In this document: one piece after another, positions 24,126 to 38,499 of the stretch
Position numbering within the stretch: the stretch's first letter is position 1
How the letters are laid out: each line of letters begins with the position of its first letter
From: Archilochus colubris
Lineage: Eukaryota > Chordata > Aves > Apodiformes > Trochilidae
NCBI GenBank assembly: GCA_023079485.1
Contig: CM041092.1
Location: 5,456,627-5,520,626, forward strand
Length of the DNA stretch: 64,000 nucleotides
Direction of reading: 5' to 3'
Translations under genes and position numbers: made by a program
The notes under the pieces: generated by a model
The model's database searches: none
The model's input: the letters and a program-made list of their open reading frames with translations, nothing else
Told to the model about the DNA's origin: nothing

Positions 24126-27100
24126 AAGAGAATAATATGAAGACTGTGCCTTGTTGAAGAAATTTGTAACCATATTGCAAGAGACATGGATCCAGAGTAA
24201 AGTTTTCGGCACACAGCTAGAACCATGGACATGGCAACCACTGCAGTAAGGGAGATAAATCAGAATGAGCCATCCCTGCTTGAGGCAGAGGAGAGGGAAA
24301 CACCTCCAATACAGAGGGACCATCAAGAGACCCCAGTGGTCTCCCTGCCTCCTGTTCCCATGCAGATGCTGCAGCCATGAGAAGGACTGTCAGGAAAAGG
24401 AGTGAGGAGGCTGCTCCTCTTTTCAGTGCTCCTCCTGCCAAAATCCCTCTGTGCTCTTTTACCAGGGCTGGGCTCAGTGCCATCCCAAGGCTCACTCCAT
24501 CCTCCTGTGTGCAGGAATTGCTTCCCTGACACCACAGCAACAGGAGCTGTGTGATTTCCAGCTTGCCATGCCATGGGGGGTTGCAGGAGAACTGTGTTGT
24601 GGAGCTGGCTGTCTTGCAGTCAGAATAAAAAATCAAGGGTTCATCACATGGAGCAGTTGATGTGAATAAAGGGAGGTGAGATGGAGAAAGGAAAGCTGAG
24701 AGGCTTAGCTCCTTGGGCTGAGGAGCACATTTTGGGCATTAGTGACACTTTTCTCCACAGCAGCAAGGCCTACTACAGTTTTATTTTGAACGTGACAAAC
24801 TATTTGGCCTAGAGAAAAAGATGCATATTTTTCTAGAAGTTGAAATACTTCCTTTCAGTGTCTCTGCAAATGAAATTATTTGAGGCCTCCTGTTTCCAAG
24901 ATACTTAATTTCAGGTTGAAGGGGAGATTAGGCTGACTTTCAATTTTTAGCAGTCTTTTAGAGAGTCTATTTCTCTGGAAAAAAAAAACCAAAAACCTGA
25001 AAGGTTTAATTTTAGATTGGAATAAGTCACTTTTCTTCACCGGACCAGTGAATTGCAAATCATCTACTTATTAAATTTTCCACGTGCCTGTAACATCTGC
25101 TCAAAAGCTGTCTTTCAAACTTTCCTACAGCACAATATTATAGCTGAGCCTTTCTGTCCCTCCTTCTTGCAGCCTTTTCCTCTCTGCTTTACTCTGGGTG
25201 CTGCTGGTACTTTTGTTATTGCAGCAGAAAACTGCAGAACATTAACATCTGTTAATCCTTTTGTACCTCAAGTCTTCACATGTTTGGCCAACCCTGCTGT
25301 TCACTGTGCCTGTGTTTGGAATAGCCTCCCAATTCCAGGCACAGCAAAATAACCCAAAGTGGAGCCTGGCCCCATAGTACTGCTGGAAGGTTATTTTAGA
25401 ATGAAGATAATTCAGTGGCTTAAGTGTGTGTTTGCTGGTCTCTGGGAGAAAACTTTTATCCTAGTTTGTAGGGATTTAGCCATTCAGGTTTTATTAATAT
25501 CGAGCCGTGCTGCTGAATCTACATGTTCTGTAAGGAAATAACCCAGATTTTAGTGCCTTCCTTTACACCAGACTCTTATTTCAGCAAATAGAGAAAGGAT
25601 GAGATGAAACTTGTCCTTAGCTTACAATTTTATGGTGGCATAACAGGGAATGAAAGGCTAAAAAAATAGCTAGCAAAGACTCTGGCAGTAAACCTGGACC
25701 CGGATTCGAAAGTAAAATGTGGGGTACAAGAGAGATGCAATTCCTGCCAAAAGGCTCCATTGGTCATAGGTGGGGAAATGGTGGGGCTGAAGTGAAGAAA
25801 TACAAAATAGCTGCATCTCTGTTCTGCAGCCCCAGCATGATTCACCTTGGCAGGCCTCAACGTTGGCTTTTCTGGTGTTTGTCTACCAACAACACAGACC
25901 TCTCCTCAGTGTGCTTCAGACAAGAGACAATAAGCCTTGTACTGCACTTTTTTGTGGATGAAAAGCTGATTTTTGTAGTGTTCAGACCAAAGCATGCCAA
26001 ACATGATCAGCTGCAGAATCATTCAAGCCAATGCAGAAGACTCCAAAATAGAACACAAACCCTACACTAAAAACTCAAAAGGCAACTCAACATCAATTTT
26101 TCAAAAGAAACAGAACTAACTAAGAGTCAGGCAAGGCATGGAAACTCTTTAAAGAGATGCAATAATACTATTTTTTACAACCCTTTGTCTTAACCACTAG
26201 ATAAGGCTGAACTTTATTCACAATAAATGTAACTTTAAGTGTAAAGGTACTTCAATAACATGGTGAGAGTGAGAACAGAGTAAGGACACACTCATCCTGC
26301 AGTACAGGACAAACTACCTGGCCCACCTCTAAACCAAGTGAATGCACTTACCCAAAGCAGCTCAGCTGTGATGTCCATGAGAAGCATTTGGCCCAGAAAG
26401 GCAGGAACCACAACTGGGAGACTGAGCAGGGAGGTTGGCAAATTCCCAGTGAGACTGGAGCAGGTGACAGCAGGGAAACCTTGAACTTGAGGGACTTTGC
26501 ACTAATCTCTCCTCTTCCACACCTTCAGGAGCCTCATCTGTGAAGCTTTCTCCCACAGCTAAAAGCCTCTGCCAGAAACTCTCTTACCTAGAAAAATAAA
26601 GGAAACATTTTCCATCCAGGTATCATGAATCAGCAGAGGTTGGAGCAAACAAGAAATTGGGTTTTATATCTCACTCCCTGGTTTCTGTTTCACAGGGATA
26701 CTGTGAGACAGTACAACATTTTGGTATCAGACTTAGAAGTTATGCACCTTATAAACATAATTGAACATGCACTGGTGCAAAGAAAAAGAAAAGGAAAGGA
26801 AACAGTTTTGGAAGCTGGCAGAGTTGATATGGTCTTATTTATAGTCAACAAAACTCTACAAAAGAGAGCAGAGGGGGATCTGCTGTGGGATACCCAGTGC
26901 TCAGCTCATTGCCCCAGGGTTTCAAGTCAGGGCAAACCAACCCTGCTCCAAATCATCCAGCAGAGCCCAGACCCAGCAGGAGATGCTTCAAGTCTGGAGG
27001 ACACAATCCTCTTGAATTGAAAGCAGTGGCAATCCAATGGTGTCCCTTTCCTATACTGACAGCACTGGATACATCTTCAGGATGTCCCTGGGCACAGTAT

Positions 27101-27131
27101 TTTTTTTTGTTAGCAGGGAGGTGTATTTGTC
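24126..27131. other. Gene-free stretch
   Basis: I see no supportable gene. The part from 24140 to 24660 is relatively GC-rich and holds overlapping antisense open frames of 73-139 codons without any recognised domain. An AATAAA lies near 24624, but there is no supporting gene structure. The 131-codon frame at 26625-27020 resembles nothing I know. Confidence 0.55.
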
Positions 27132-27424
27132 CTCTATGGACAAGATGAGAGAAGTGGGGCTGTTTAGCCTTGAGAACAGAAGGCTGAGAGGGGATCTTAT
27201 TAATGTCTATAAATATCTGAGGTGTGGGTGTCAAGAGGAAGAGGTCAATGTGTTTTGCACTGGAAGCCCTGACACAGGCTGCCCAGAGAGGTTGTGGAGT
27301 CTCCTTCTCTGGAGACTCAAACCCCCCTGGATGTGTTCCCTAGGGATCCTGCTTGGGCAGAACCTCTAGAGTTCCCTTCCAACCCCTAAAATTCTATGAT
27401 TCTCTGATTTCTATGATTCTGTGA
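27132..27424 (+). repeat. CR1 LINE 3' end fragment, forward
   Basis: The forward strand carries GGGGCTGTTTAGCCTTGAGA, AGGCTGAGAGGGGATCTTAT, TAATGTCTATAAATATCTGA, GGCTGCCCAGAGAGGTTGTG, CCTTCCAACCCCTAAAATTC and the tail TATGATTCT repeated. That is the sense 3' end of CR1 with its octamer tail. The distance between the CTGAGGTGTGGG block and the CTGCCCAGAGAGG block looks shorter than usual, so an internal deletion is likely. Confidence 0.93.
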
Positions 27425-30400
27425 AGTCACTCCCTCTTGTCTCTTTGTTCATAGCTCTTCCACTGGGTCTATTCTGCAGCTCCCAGCACATCCAGTGCCT
27501 CCCTGAGCATACCCACTGCTTCCAAGTTGCATTTATACAACTCAATTCGACATTGAGGCTAAAAAAAGGTTAATGAGATCCTCATTTCTGAATGCAGAAA
27601 GAAGAACATTGTGGAGGATTAAAAATAGCCTTCTGGAGGTCACCTATAATAACTGTGAACAGGTGTAGGGTCTGCACAGCAGCATGTGGCACCACCACTT
27701 CTCAGTCTATCACAGACAAGCCCCTTTCTTATAAATGGGCTGACAGGCATGTTATTCAAACTGCAGGGTTAAAAACATCATTATATTTCTCTAATAATCC
27801 ACCCACATGGTGGTCAGCCTGGCACCACAGCTGATTCATGCCCTGGTTTGGAGCTGAAGGTCCACAGTGTGTCTTGTGGAGTGGCCCATACCTGCTGTAG
27901 TGGGAGCTAAACCTTCTCTGAACTGGGTCAAGAGGAGAAAACAACACAAATATTGCTGCCAGGGCTTCCATGCCAAGCTTTAGCTATGTGCACTCGTGCA
28001 GGATTTTAGCAGGTGCCAGATGGATCCACCTATACAAACCCTATTCTCTAAACAGCTCATAAAACACAACACCAAAATGACCAAAGCCTGACATTCACCA
28101 GATTTCATGTAATCAAATTTTACAAGTTTCAAAAGCAACTCAGCAATGACTGCAAATTGTTAAAGAATAAAGTAGCAAATGATCAATTGATTGCCTGCTG
28201 TTTCTTTGTGTACTAATTTGTGTTATGGCTTTCCAATCTGAAATTGCTTGGATAGGCTCTCGATGTTTGGTTTCTTATTTTGTTGTGGTTTTTTTTATTT
28301 TTGTTTGAGCTCAAATTGCAAATGAAATGACTGTGGTAAACTGAATGCATCAAGTATAATGAAGAATTGATCAACTGTTATTTTGCAAGGCTTTTCTGAA
28401 CAGTGGTTTCTAGCCTATCTTCTTAAGATGAAAATTACAGTTATTAGCCAATTACCAAGTAAGAATGCAAAGCTGAGTCTGGTTTTGATAACAAAAAGAT
28501 GGAAGAAAACCCAAAATAGTGCATGTCTGCCTTTAATTGCCTTGTTTTACCTATAGATGTTGATACACATATAGCAGGTTTGGGTGAATTATTCTCTAAC
28601 AAAAGAATTAAGCTCTGGCTATCTCCTCCTTTAAGAATACTGGCTGTATTCTTTTTTTTAAGCCACATTTTTCAATATAATAGCTGTATAAGAGAAAGTC
28701 TACTCTTACTGTTATCAGGTAAGAAGAAGGTAGAGGAGTAGAATTGAAAGCTCAGCATGGAAATGGCTTTATAGAAATAATAAAAAAGAATTACTAGGAT
28801 TCATCTTGTCTGTTAAGAAGAAACTACACTGCCTTATCAGTGTCTCAGAAAGAAAGCATGGTTCCTATCAAGAAGACCCCATACAGCAATCTGATTTTCT
28901 TTTATTTACCTTCTGAAGAAAATCAGAAAGTTCTAGTGCTACACATGTAAAAAGCACCAGCACCATCTTGACTGTGGTGGTGGAAATCCCCATCCCACCC
29001 TATCACTGCACAGGACACTCCCCAAACCTGGCCAGCCACAGGGACATGGAGCTGCCTCAGAAAACTTTCTGAGGACACAAAAAATCCCCAGCACATTTGG
29101 AAGGGTTTTTTAAGTGAGCATACATACATCCTCACACTTACACTGATCAAAGCTAGTTTGGTGTAAAGAGAAAAAACAGTCTCCTAACCTTCTGCATGGC
29201 TGGGCCTGAGCAAAACCCACCTGCCTGCAATACACACCATATGGGGCAACAATTGTCTGGTGGTTATTCCTGTGCATCCCTAATCCCCTGTGTCTCCTCT
29301 AAGTGTGTGGCTCTGTACCTGCAGCTCCAGCTGGATGGCCAGGGAAAGGCTTTTTGCTTGATGCACATATAATTATGGAGATGTTTCTTCTTGTTATGGT
29401 AATTACATCCTAAAAGATTGCACGAGGAGCAGCTGTAAATGGAGGGAAGTCAGTTGATACCAGCTGAACTGGATTTTCTTTTACATCAAAAAGCAGCTTA
29501 TAGCTGAAGTCTTACAAAAACCCAATGGTTTTTACGAATGCTTCTGCCACTCCTGGTAAACACGTAGAGACCTGTGGAGCAACCAAAGCAGAGCTGATCC
29601 TAAACAAAAAGGCAAAACAGTACCTATCAGGACAGGAAATGGGGGTCTAAATTCCCCTAAATAAAACCAGTAATTGCATTTATCTGGAGGTTTTCATTTA
29701 TAGGTACTGGAAGCCTTCCTTTGTCATGGCATGACTAGGCATCAACAGATCTCATACAAGTGCTAGATGCAGCATTTGTCACACCAGAGGTGTGAGATTC
29801 CCCTGAAACATCCCCATGGCTGAGGGAAACTGCTGGCTGGAACTGTAAATCTCTTTCCATAGGAGGAAGGCACTAGTGCATTTTAATTTGAAAGATAATT
29901 ATGACCATATGTACAGAAACCATATCTTTTGAATGTTAAAGAAGCAGCAAACAGTGAGGGCTGCTGATAAACTTGGTTGCTGGGAATCCATTAGACTTAA
30001 TGTGGCACTTCCACGCTTGGGAGTACACAGCTTTACCTTATCAGACTGGCCAGGCAGGCCAGCAACTATTTCTAGCTCATGACCTTTTATTTTAATATTT
30101 TTAAATCCATCCAAAGCACTATAATGCATGAGAAGGGTTTTTACACTGGCAGCAGGAGCTGCTATTTGCTTGAGCCCATTTTTTGTTGGCTCTTTCCAAG
30201 TTTCTGAGTGCCTGCAGCCTATGAGAAGATAAAGGACAAGCGTGAAGAAGACCTGAATTTTGGTCCAGAGGTGACAAGATCCTTCCAGGTTTGTGCATTA
30301 GTTGGGAAGTGGAGCATGTCCATGTCCATTGCTGCAGGATGGTAACAAATAAAACCTCACTCCAACGGCAAGAGCAAACCAAACCATTTTTCCTAAATGT

Positions 30401-30479
30401 CAAAACCCTGATGGAAAAAAACATTATAAATGTGAGTGGAGAGTGTGGCTGCTGAAACCACTACTGTGCCAGGGAAGGG

Positions 30480-30505
30480 AATGAATAATAGCAATGAATA
30501 ATAGC
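30480..30505. repeat. 13-bp tandem duplication
   Basis: AATGAATAATAGC is present twice in direct succession without a mismatch. It is most simply explained as a slippage duplication. Confidence 0.9.
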
Positions 30506-33500
30506 AAAACAATGGCAGGAAAAATTGCCTCGTCACCCTGCATACGTTAGGAACTAAATCACACCCAGGACACACACACGGCTCCGGCGTTTGGCAGCAA
30601 GGAGCTTCCTTCAGTCAGAGTCCCCTTATCTTTCTGCCAGTCTCTGCTGCATCCTGGATGGGCTGACAATAAGTCAATGTGGGCACTTTCCCCAGTGCTG
30701 TATCATCTACATACAGCATTAGATTGAAGAAGTGGAGGGAAAATGTGGCCAAAAATCCAGCATTTGCCATGGGAGCAGTCTGTAAAAACGCGTGGCTCGC
30801 AAACTGTACTCAGCCCGCATCACCGCTGAGGCATGGAGGGAGCTCCTGCTCTCCAAGGGGCAAACCAGGGAAATAAAATTTCCATCTGAATAGAGCCCAG
30901 TGGGTTCTAAAATCAAAACATGTGAGTTCGTTTTCACTAAAAGCTACATTTGCAAGTGTGTGTTCAACTGAGATTAGGAGGTAAGAAAGAAGCTTTTCAT
31001 TTTGGTTCACTTGTTGGTTCTGAGGGACGAGAGCAAAACAGACCAATCAATAACAATAATTATAATTTTCTTTCTATTGATTGCTCAGAAGTCCTTAAAG
31101 GCACCATCATTAACTCAAAGATAACTTGAGGAAATTTATGAGGTTTGTAATTCTCTTCTGACACAGCAATTCTAAGTGATTTCTATATTCAGATGCTCAG
31201 CCATCCTGCCACTGAAGCCAAGAGTTAGAGAGGTTGAGACTTGGTAAAATTTTATGGAGTAATTGACACAATTTGGCTTTGTTGCTTTTTCTACCTGGCA
31301 CATTCAGTAGGTGAGGCCATATTTCTCAAGGCAGGGGAATTACATACCTCACCTGTCCTGTCCAGCTGCCTGTTTCTTTTTATCCCTGTGCTGTGCCTCT
31401 TGTGCCCACCACCTTCTTCATCAGCAGTTTTCACACTGATGAGAGGTGCCAGACACCAAGTCCTGGTAAACAAAGCATTTATAGGACAACACTTCTGCTG
31501 TAAACTTCTTGGCTCATCCAGGTCATTTGACCACATGTGCCAAAATACTCAGTTCTTTCATCCCCTCAGTTTATGGAGCAGTGAAGAAAAGGCTTTTCAG
31601 CTCATCTCCTGTGACAGTCCTCCAGACTCAACAATAAACTGCCCAGAAGTTCCATTTTGTGACAACTTTGCTCACATTTCTTGCAGGGACCTGGAGTTTT
31701 GTCACCTTATTTGTCAGTCTCTTGACACCTCTAGTAGCCCCTGGCAAGCAGCAGGGCTGTCTATGTTTGCCCCCTCTCTAGGTGGTTCATTGTCCTGCAA
31801 AGCATTCAAGGGAAACATAGGCCAGAGGAGAAGTTCCACATAATCAATTCCTCCCTTCTAAACCACAAGTTAAAAATAGAAATGCAAACCAAGATAAGAG
31901 ATCCTGGCATGAATAAATAATTGCTTTCTCTGGAACTGAACATTGGCCCTTGGTTTGTCAATAGCAAATTGCTTGATTTCATAGACCAGGATGATAAGTG
32001 ACCTTGTTCCCAGGCAAATGAAACTTGGATGCAGCATACAGACAACATCTGAGATTGTAGGAGGAGATTTTTCAACTGCATTTTCTCTCAGGGCCCTGTG
32101 CTATCATCTTTGTGACAAAAAAAAAAAAAAATCCCTAAAATTAAGCAATAAACTCACTAATCCTGCCTGATGGGAGCAAACTGGAGTAAGAGCTCCAGTT
32201 ACATTTAAGTACAAAATATCAAGAGTATCACCCAGAGCATCCATGGGGCTGAGGAAAGAAGGGATCTCTCCCTACATCACTGCCTTTGTAACTGGTGTTT
32301 GGATCACACTCAGGCACTGCAGGAGGATGTATTGCAGGCTATGGTTTGTTTCCAAAATAGCAGATCCCTAGAGGTGAACAATCTAAAGCCTGCCTGGAAA
32401 GATGAGTGCTAACTATAATGCATACACGTGAAAGGGTCCTTAATTGTATGCTGAGTTGCCTGGGTTACAAGAAGACACCTTATTTTCAAAACAGTGTGAT
32501 ACCTAAGGGGAAGTGTTAAACAGCACAATCCTGGAAAACCATGTTGCTGCTTGGCCTGATTTTCTTTCTTAATTTTGTCTCTTATCCAGTACAGATAATA
32601 TATGTGTGAAAAATGTCTTATTCTTTTCAGAGGGTGCTCAGCCTTTTCCTGGGTCAGATTTTCTATAATTACATTCATTTAGCACAATGATTCATCTACC
32701 CTTATCAATTTCATCCTATGAATGCCTTATACCTTGTTCAAGACCTGGCCATTATGAGCTTCTGGTGTGTATTCAACGTGCTTCCTTATCATTTCCCTTC
32801 AGTAGGAGATTCTTCTGCTTCTGCATTAACTGAAAATAGCTTTACTTATTAGCTACTAAAGTCTTTATAAAAATTTATATGTTCTACCTACCAGAGGAGC
32901 ATGCACGGTTCAAGGATTTTTATGTTGTGATCACATTCACAACAAATTTCTTCCTCTGAATGTTCTTAGGAATAAAGGTTTTTGTCATCAGCATGCAGAA
33001 TGATTGTATTAAAATCTTAGCAAAGCTTGGTGAAATAAGGCAGCAACTTAGGTCTGTCATAAACTGACAGATGTTTCATAGCTTCAGATGCCTTAGCTAT
33101 TCATAGATTACTGTTCATCTGGAACTTGCATCCACCAAAAGAAATGTTTTAATGTTGTCAGATCAGAGACTTCTGCTGTTAATTTTGAGCACATCCATTA
33201 AGAGCTTGGAAAGAATTTCCCTTTTCCAACACCTGCCTTCTTTTTGTGCCCAAACTCTCTTTCAGTCAATGGTAAATCACCATACAGGGAAGTGGATGCC
33301 ACTGACACACTGAAAGCTCCAGAAGGTTTCACCTGAGCTTTCCTGCATCAGTGAAGTACAGCCAAAGGGTATGGAAGAGGCTGACAATAAAAGGTTTCCT
33401 TCTGTATCTAAATCACAAAGAGAAGAAAGCAAATGCATCCTTTGTCTGCAGGCAATTTGGTGTTAATTTTGCTCAACAGCCTCAAAATTTTGGGCAGATT

Positions 33501-33698
33501 TTTCCAAATTAAAAGCTTTCATCAATTTGTTGTGTAGAGAAATTCAGACACTCTGGTAAATGTTTTGTCCCACTGTGGATTTTAGAGTAAGAAACAAAAA
33601 GTGGAAATCTGAAAATCTGTCCCGGAAGGATTTCATACATTTACTTTAAGTCACACAAATTACAAAAATGTGGGAATTTCCATGCATAATTTGGAAAG

Positions 33699-33746
33699 TA
33701 TAAATATATATATTTTCATATACATGTATGCATACTTACATACACC
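33699..33746. repeat. AT and CATA-rich simple repeat
   Basis: Imperfect TATATA units grade into CATACATGTATGCATAC-type units. This is a low-complexity tract. Confidence 0.75.
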
Positions 33747-36700
33747 TATGCTTGCCTGTTTTCAAGTGTACTTCAAAAGCTCCACAGCCACCTCCTCTCT
33801 CTGCCTCTGAGCTTCTCCAGCCCTGGGGCTCTCTGCAGTTCTGGGAGGAAGCTCCAGCCAGGCTCCTGGGTTGATGGTGAGAAAGAAATCTGCACCTGGG
33901 AATCTCTTTCCTGCTCACTGAACAATTAAAGCACATCACCAAATGGTGCTGTTGGTCAGTACTGCCTATCAGCAGGGTTTTAATTCACCCTTCACATGAA
34001 AATTATTTTGTGATCCACCAGCTATTTCCTGGAGCTTTAGAATGCCCTTTTTTTATATGGCATGACTTGCACTTCTTTGCCCAGAACAAACACACACCTC
34101 AGGCTTGTGGACTATATTTCCTTCAGGGTTTTCAAGCTGCCATCACCTATTGATATTATAGGATTTGCAGCTGCTATTCAAAGCAAACAAACAAAATCTC
34201 CCACCTTCTTAAAACCTCCCTCTGTGTAAGCCACTGATATTTACTGGGAGCAAGAGTGACAGGTAGAGCTCTGGCACACCCATGCTCACCTGCCTTTAGA
34301 AATAAAAGGTTTAGCATGTTATTTCAGGTTTTCAGCCTGCCACTCCAATTTTCCTGGCTTCCCTCCTTGAAGTATCTGATGACTCCTCTGATAAGGAGAC
34401 CCTTTGTGGGAGCCTGGTGATCCTCACAGCAGCTTCCATACCCTTTCCCACCTAACCCATGGCTAAGGAGTGCACAGGTTGGCTGCTTGCAGACCACCCA
34501 GTTACCAACCTGCTTGGAATAAGGTGCAGACAGTGGGTGTTTAAGGTGTTCAATGTGTGGGTGTCTGCTGCGTCCATTCCAGAGTAGTGACCTCTTGTTT
34601 GTCTGGTCTCTGGTATAGCCCTGGAGCCTCTATCCTACCCAGTACAATATTAAGCAACCCACCAAGAATGGGCTTCCTGCCCTCAGGACCTGCTGACAGG
34701 AATGTCTTCCTCCAGCCATGGTCATATTGATGTTTCCTTTAGCTGAGAGCCAAGTTCAGACACTCACTTTCTTCTTGGTTTCCACTGGGTATCTGTGGAT
34801 GCTTCCACCTTCTGCAGGAGGTTCTTCTCTTCCCACAGGCTGCTCTTCATTTCATTTGCACACAGCAACACGGAGTGAATCCCCACCTCCAGGCATTAAC
34901 AGCAGCTTTCCTTATGGCTTCAGTGGAGACAGATTTTCCCCACAGTTTTTCAAATGCTGTTTTCACTGAGCAGATGCAACAGAGACTGTTATTTGTTTGG
35001 GTTTTTTGTGTCAAAAAGGAGCTAGGCTGTGTCTCTTTGCAGCAAGCTGCTTCCACAAAGTTAAAAAAAAATTATTAAGTCTAGTGAAGTTAATAAATCC
35101 TTATGTCTTACCAACAGCTCCTTGCTTATATCAAGGGTGATGATGGTTCAAGAAGCTCTTTGGAGGAGACCAGCTGCTGTGCAGCATTTAATTCCAACAC
35201 CACTCTGAACTGAGAGCAACAAAATCTCACTGCACAGTTTAATTTCTTCCTGAAAGAAAACTGAATGGTTACAATAACAACGAGCACTTAGCTCCCTGAA
35301 AAGCCAACATTTTTTCATAAGCCCTTTAAATCTAATTAGAGGAACAGAGATGGGAAATTAAATTAAATGTATAGGGTTTTCTCAGTAAAGAAAGAAATAG
35401 TTCAGCTTAAAGGCAAGTTAGCCTGCACATCAGAGAGTACCAATGGCTCTGTACATACACAGACATGGACTTATATTGTTTCCCAGGACAGAAGGAACAA
35501 TTGTGATATTGAGTGTTCCATCACTGTACACAAACTTGACACGAATTAAAAATAATTTTAAAAAGGCTTCATTGGATTAGAGTGTAGCTGCAGTCACCAG
35601 AAGGCACAGGTGGGCATCCCTCAGGTGAACAACTTCATCTTCTTGGGTTTCTTTTAGATACATTTTCATCATACAATCCCATGACACTGATTCATTTCTT
35701 TCTTTCTGAAGGAAAGGCAGTAGTAATTAACTTGTACCACGGCCTGCAATTTACATGTTAAAGTTTACAATGATTCTGTCATAAGACTGTAATAAGCACC
35801 ATTCTACAAGGGGAACTCACCAACTGAGGGATGGTTTAACTCACAGCTTGCTGCAGAACCTCACAGAACAAAGTCTGCCAGGCTGGCTCCAGGGAAGCTG
35901 ACACCACCTCAGTTTGCTTTGCTGCCTCCTTGATGACAGCCTGCAAGCACAACCAGACTCAGTCACAGGCATGCAGACACCTTCTGACATTCAGCACAGA
36001 ATAAAACAGATCTCTAGAGGTGGTGGCTGCTTGAGACAGATCTGCACTTCAGGGAGGGAACACATGGCTTTTTGTCCCAAAATGTTAAATTTCACAGGTG
36101 AACACCCCTCTCCTTACTGACCTTGCATGTCTCCCCACGTGCTCCTCCAAGTCCCCTCCATAGCTTTCAGCTGCTGTACTGTTAATATGATAAACAGCAT
36201 TTTCTAAACTACTGCAAATAAAACTATGGGAGGGATGAAAAATAATAAGTTGTGTCTCAGTGTCTGATTTATTTGCATTGTTTAGACAGAATAGTTAAAA
36301 ACTGCTAAGACCACAACGTGTTGTGTAATTTGGATTATAACTAAGACATATAGAGCAGAAGGTTATTAACTACATTTAAAGGGAGTATTTGGTGTTATTA
36401 TTTTTACTGGGAAAGTGAATGCAATTAATTACATTACAATGCTCCTGCAGGATCCCTCTGGCAATACCATGCAATGAGCTGTTTACTTTGAGATTCTTGT
36501 TCAGAAAGAAGGTGCTTAGGGTGCAAAAGGCACCGGGAGCCAAAATCCTGTTCCTATTAACACCCCTGAAGCACTGAGTGATATTAAGAGGGTCGAGGAG
36601 CCTCTACACTTTTTAATGGTTTTTAGATTTAGTGTAAACTTTTCATTTGCTTGCCATGGTTGGTCTCCTGAAATGTCACTTATTCCCTTGGGTTGAGAAC

Positions 36701-38274
36701 TGGCAAGGGACAGTCTTCACGTGGTCTCCAGTGCTGGGTCCACATCCCCAGAAAGGACACCTGGGGAGGGAATGGGATCCTATATTTAATTAGAGGTGCA
36801 GTATTTCCAAGAGTTCCCCTTGTAAAATGGATCTTACCTGGAGAAAAGAAAAGCTTAGAGCACTCCTTTTTTATTTAAAATGGCAATTGTATTAATTCAG
36901 CTGAATTTTGCATTGGAATGGCACTATTGCTTTGACAGTTTAGTTCTCAGAAAATTGCAATAAAGGCTGCGTTACGCTACATTTTGTCCCCATTTGTCTT
37001 GTGTACCATTGCCTTGCCTTTGGCACAATAAAATTAATCTTTAAAAATAGGACCATAAACGGATTGACTTTGACCTTCTGAGTATCTTGTCAATAAAATA
37101 AAAATGATAAATCTGTTTCAGAGTGCCGCTGGCACAATGCTAAAGCAGAGCTATAATCTGAAAAGTGGCATTTGAAAAATGGGGTGGTATGGGGAGGGGT
37201 CTCATTCTCTGTCAATGGTGTCACATAAATATGTTCTATTTATGGTGGGGATTTTGCTAACTGCCAGGATCAGTCCTGAGGCAGGGGGGTGTGATCCCTG
37301 CAATGGGCTTCCTGCCTCTTACATCACCATTAACAATTAAAGATTACTGCAGCAAGAAATTAGCTGAGCCTTCTGTTGCTGGGGCACAGAGCAGAGCCAC
37401 CCCACCTTGGTCTCCTCCTGTGACCCTCTCTGTAGTGATAACACAGCAGAAATGGGCTTTGCCTCATAGGGAAATGGCCAAGATAATCAAGAGAAGGCCC
37501 TTTTAGTCTACAGATCAGCTTTCTGAAGGAAAACAACCTCTAAAAGATTCACTACAAGGCTTCTTGTAATTAGGTGATAAGAAACTACTGAATATTCCGT
37601 AAGAAAAAACTCAGCCCAGAGATGTATGGGAATAAACAGGGAAGGAGTGTAAACAAGGATAGGTGGAGGGGAAGCAATTTTGTTTCAAACTTTGTAATGT
37701 GTGCTCAGGAGCTCTGCTGCCTTTGGCTTCCTGGGCTCATGCCTCAGGCAAGTCTGACCTGTGGCTTCAGTGTTTGCAAACCTAATTCCAGTTTACTCCT
37801 AAAAATCCAGCACACTGTTGTTTTTTCACCATTTCTTTTTCTCTTTTTAGCGTTTCTTGTTTGAAATATGTGTTTAAATGCACGTGAAGTGCACTTTATC
37901 CTTGAGCATCATTTTATATTGTGACTGAAAGGCTAATGCATATAGCAAACTAAAATGAAAGCCCGTGTATTTTCAAAGATTACAAAGTTCTAGGAACCTC
38001 AAAACGTGATTTCTGAGGAGGAGAGATTCTGATATCAAGCCCAAAAACTAGACTGAGATGATATTAAAAGGGTTAAAGCTCTTGGTTCAGATATGATGAA
38101 AGTGTAGACCAGTAATATCTTTGTGTTGTCAAGCTTCCAATTTGACACATTTAATTCAAAATTTGATCTTTTCCAGAGTTTGCCTTGAAAATTAACCCAG
38201 TCCTAAACTAAATCTGAGCAAAAGAGGACACAACCCCTTTTAAATGTTTATCCTGATGGATTAATTTAAATTAA

Positions 38275-38499
<225 letters not shown>

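Noticed and set aside
23851..24135. 94-codon plus frame
   Set aside because: It lies almost entirely inside the reverse-oriented CR1 copy at 23753-24125.
24140..24660. Possible LTR or retroviral fragment with an AATAAA near 24624
   Set aside because: No matching second LTR, primer-binding site, terminal inverted bases or retroviral protein motif could be recognised.
26625..27020. 131-codon frame just upstream of a forward CR1
   Set aside because: It does not resemble CR1 reverse transcriptase or any known protein; it has no coding support beyond its length.
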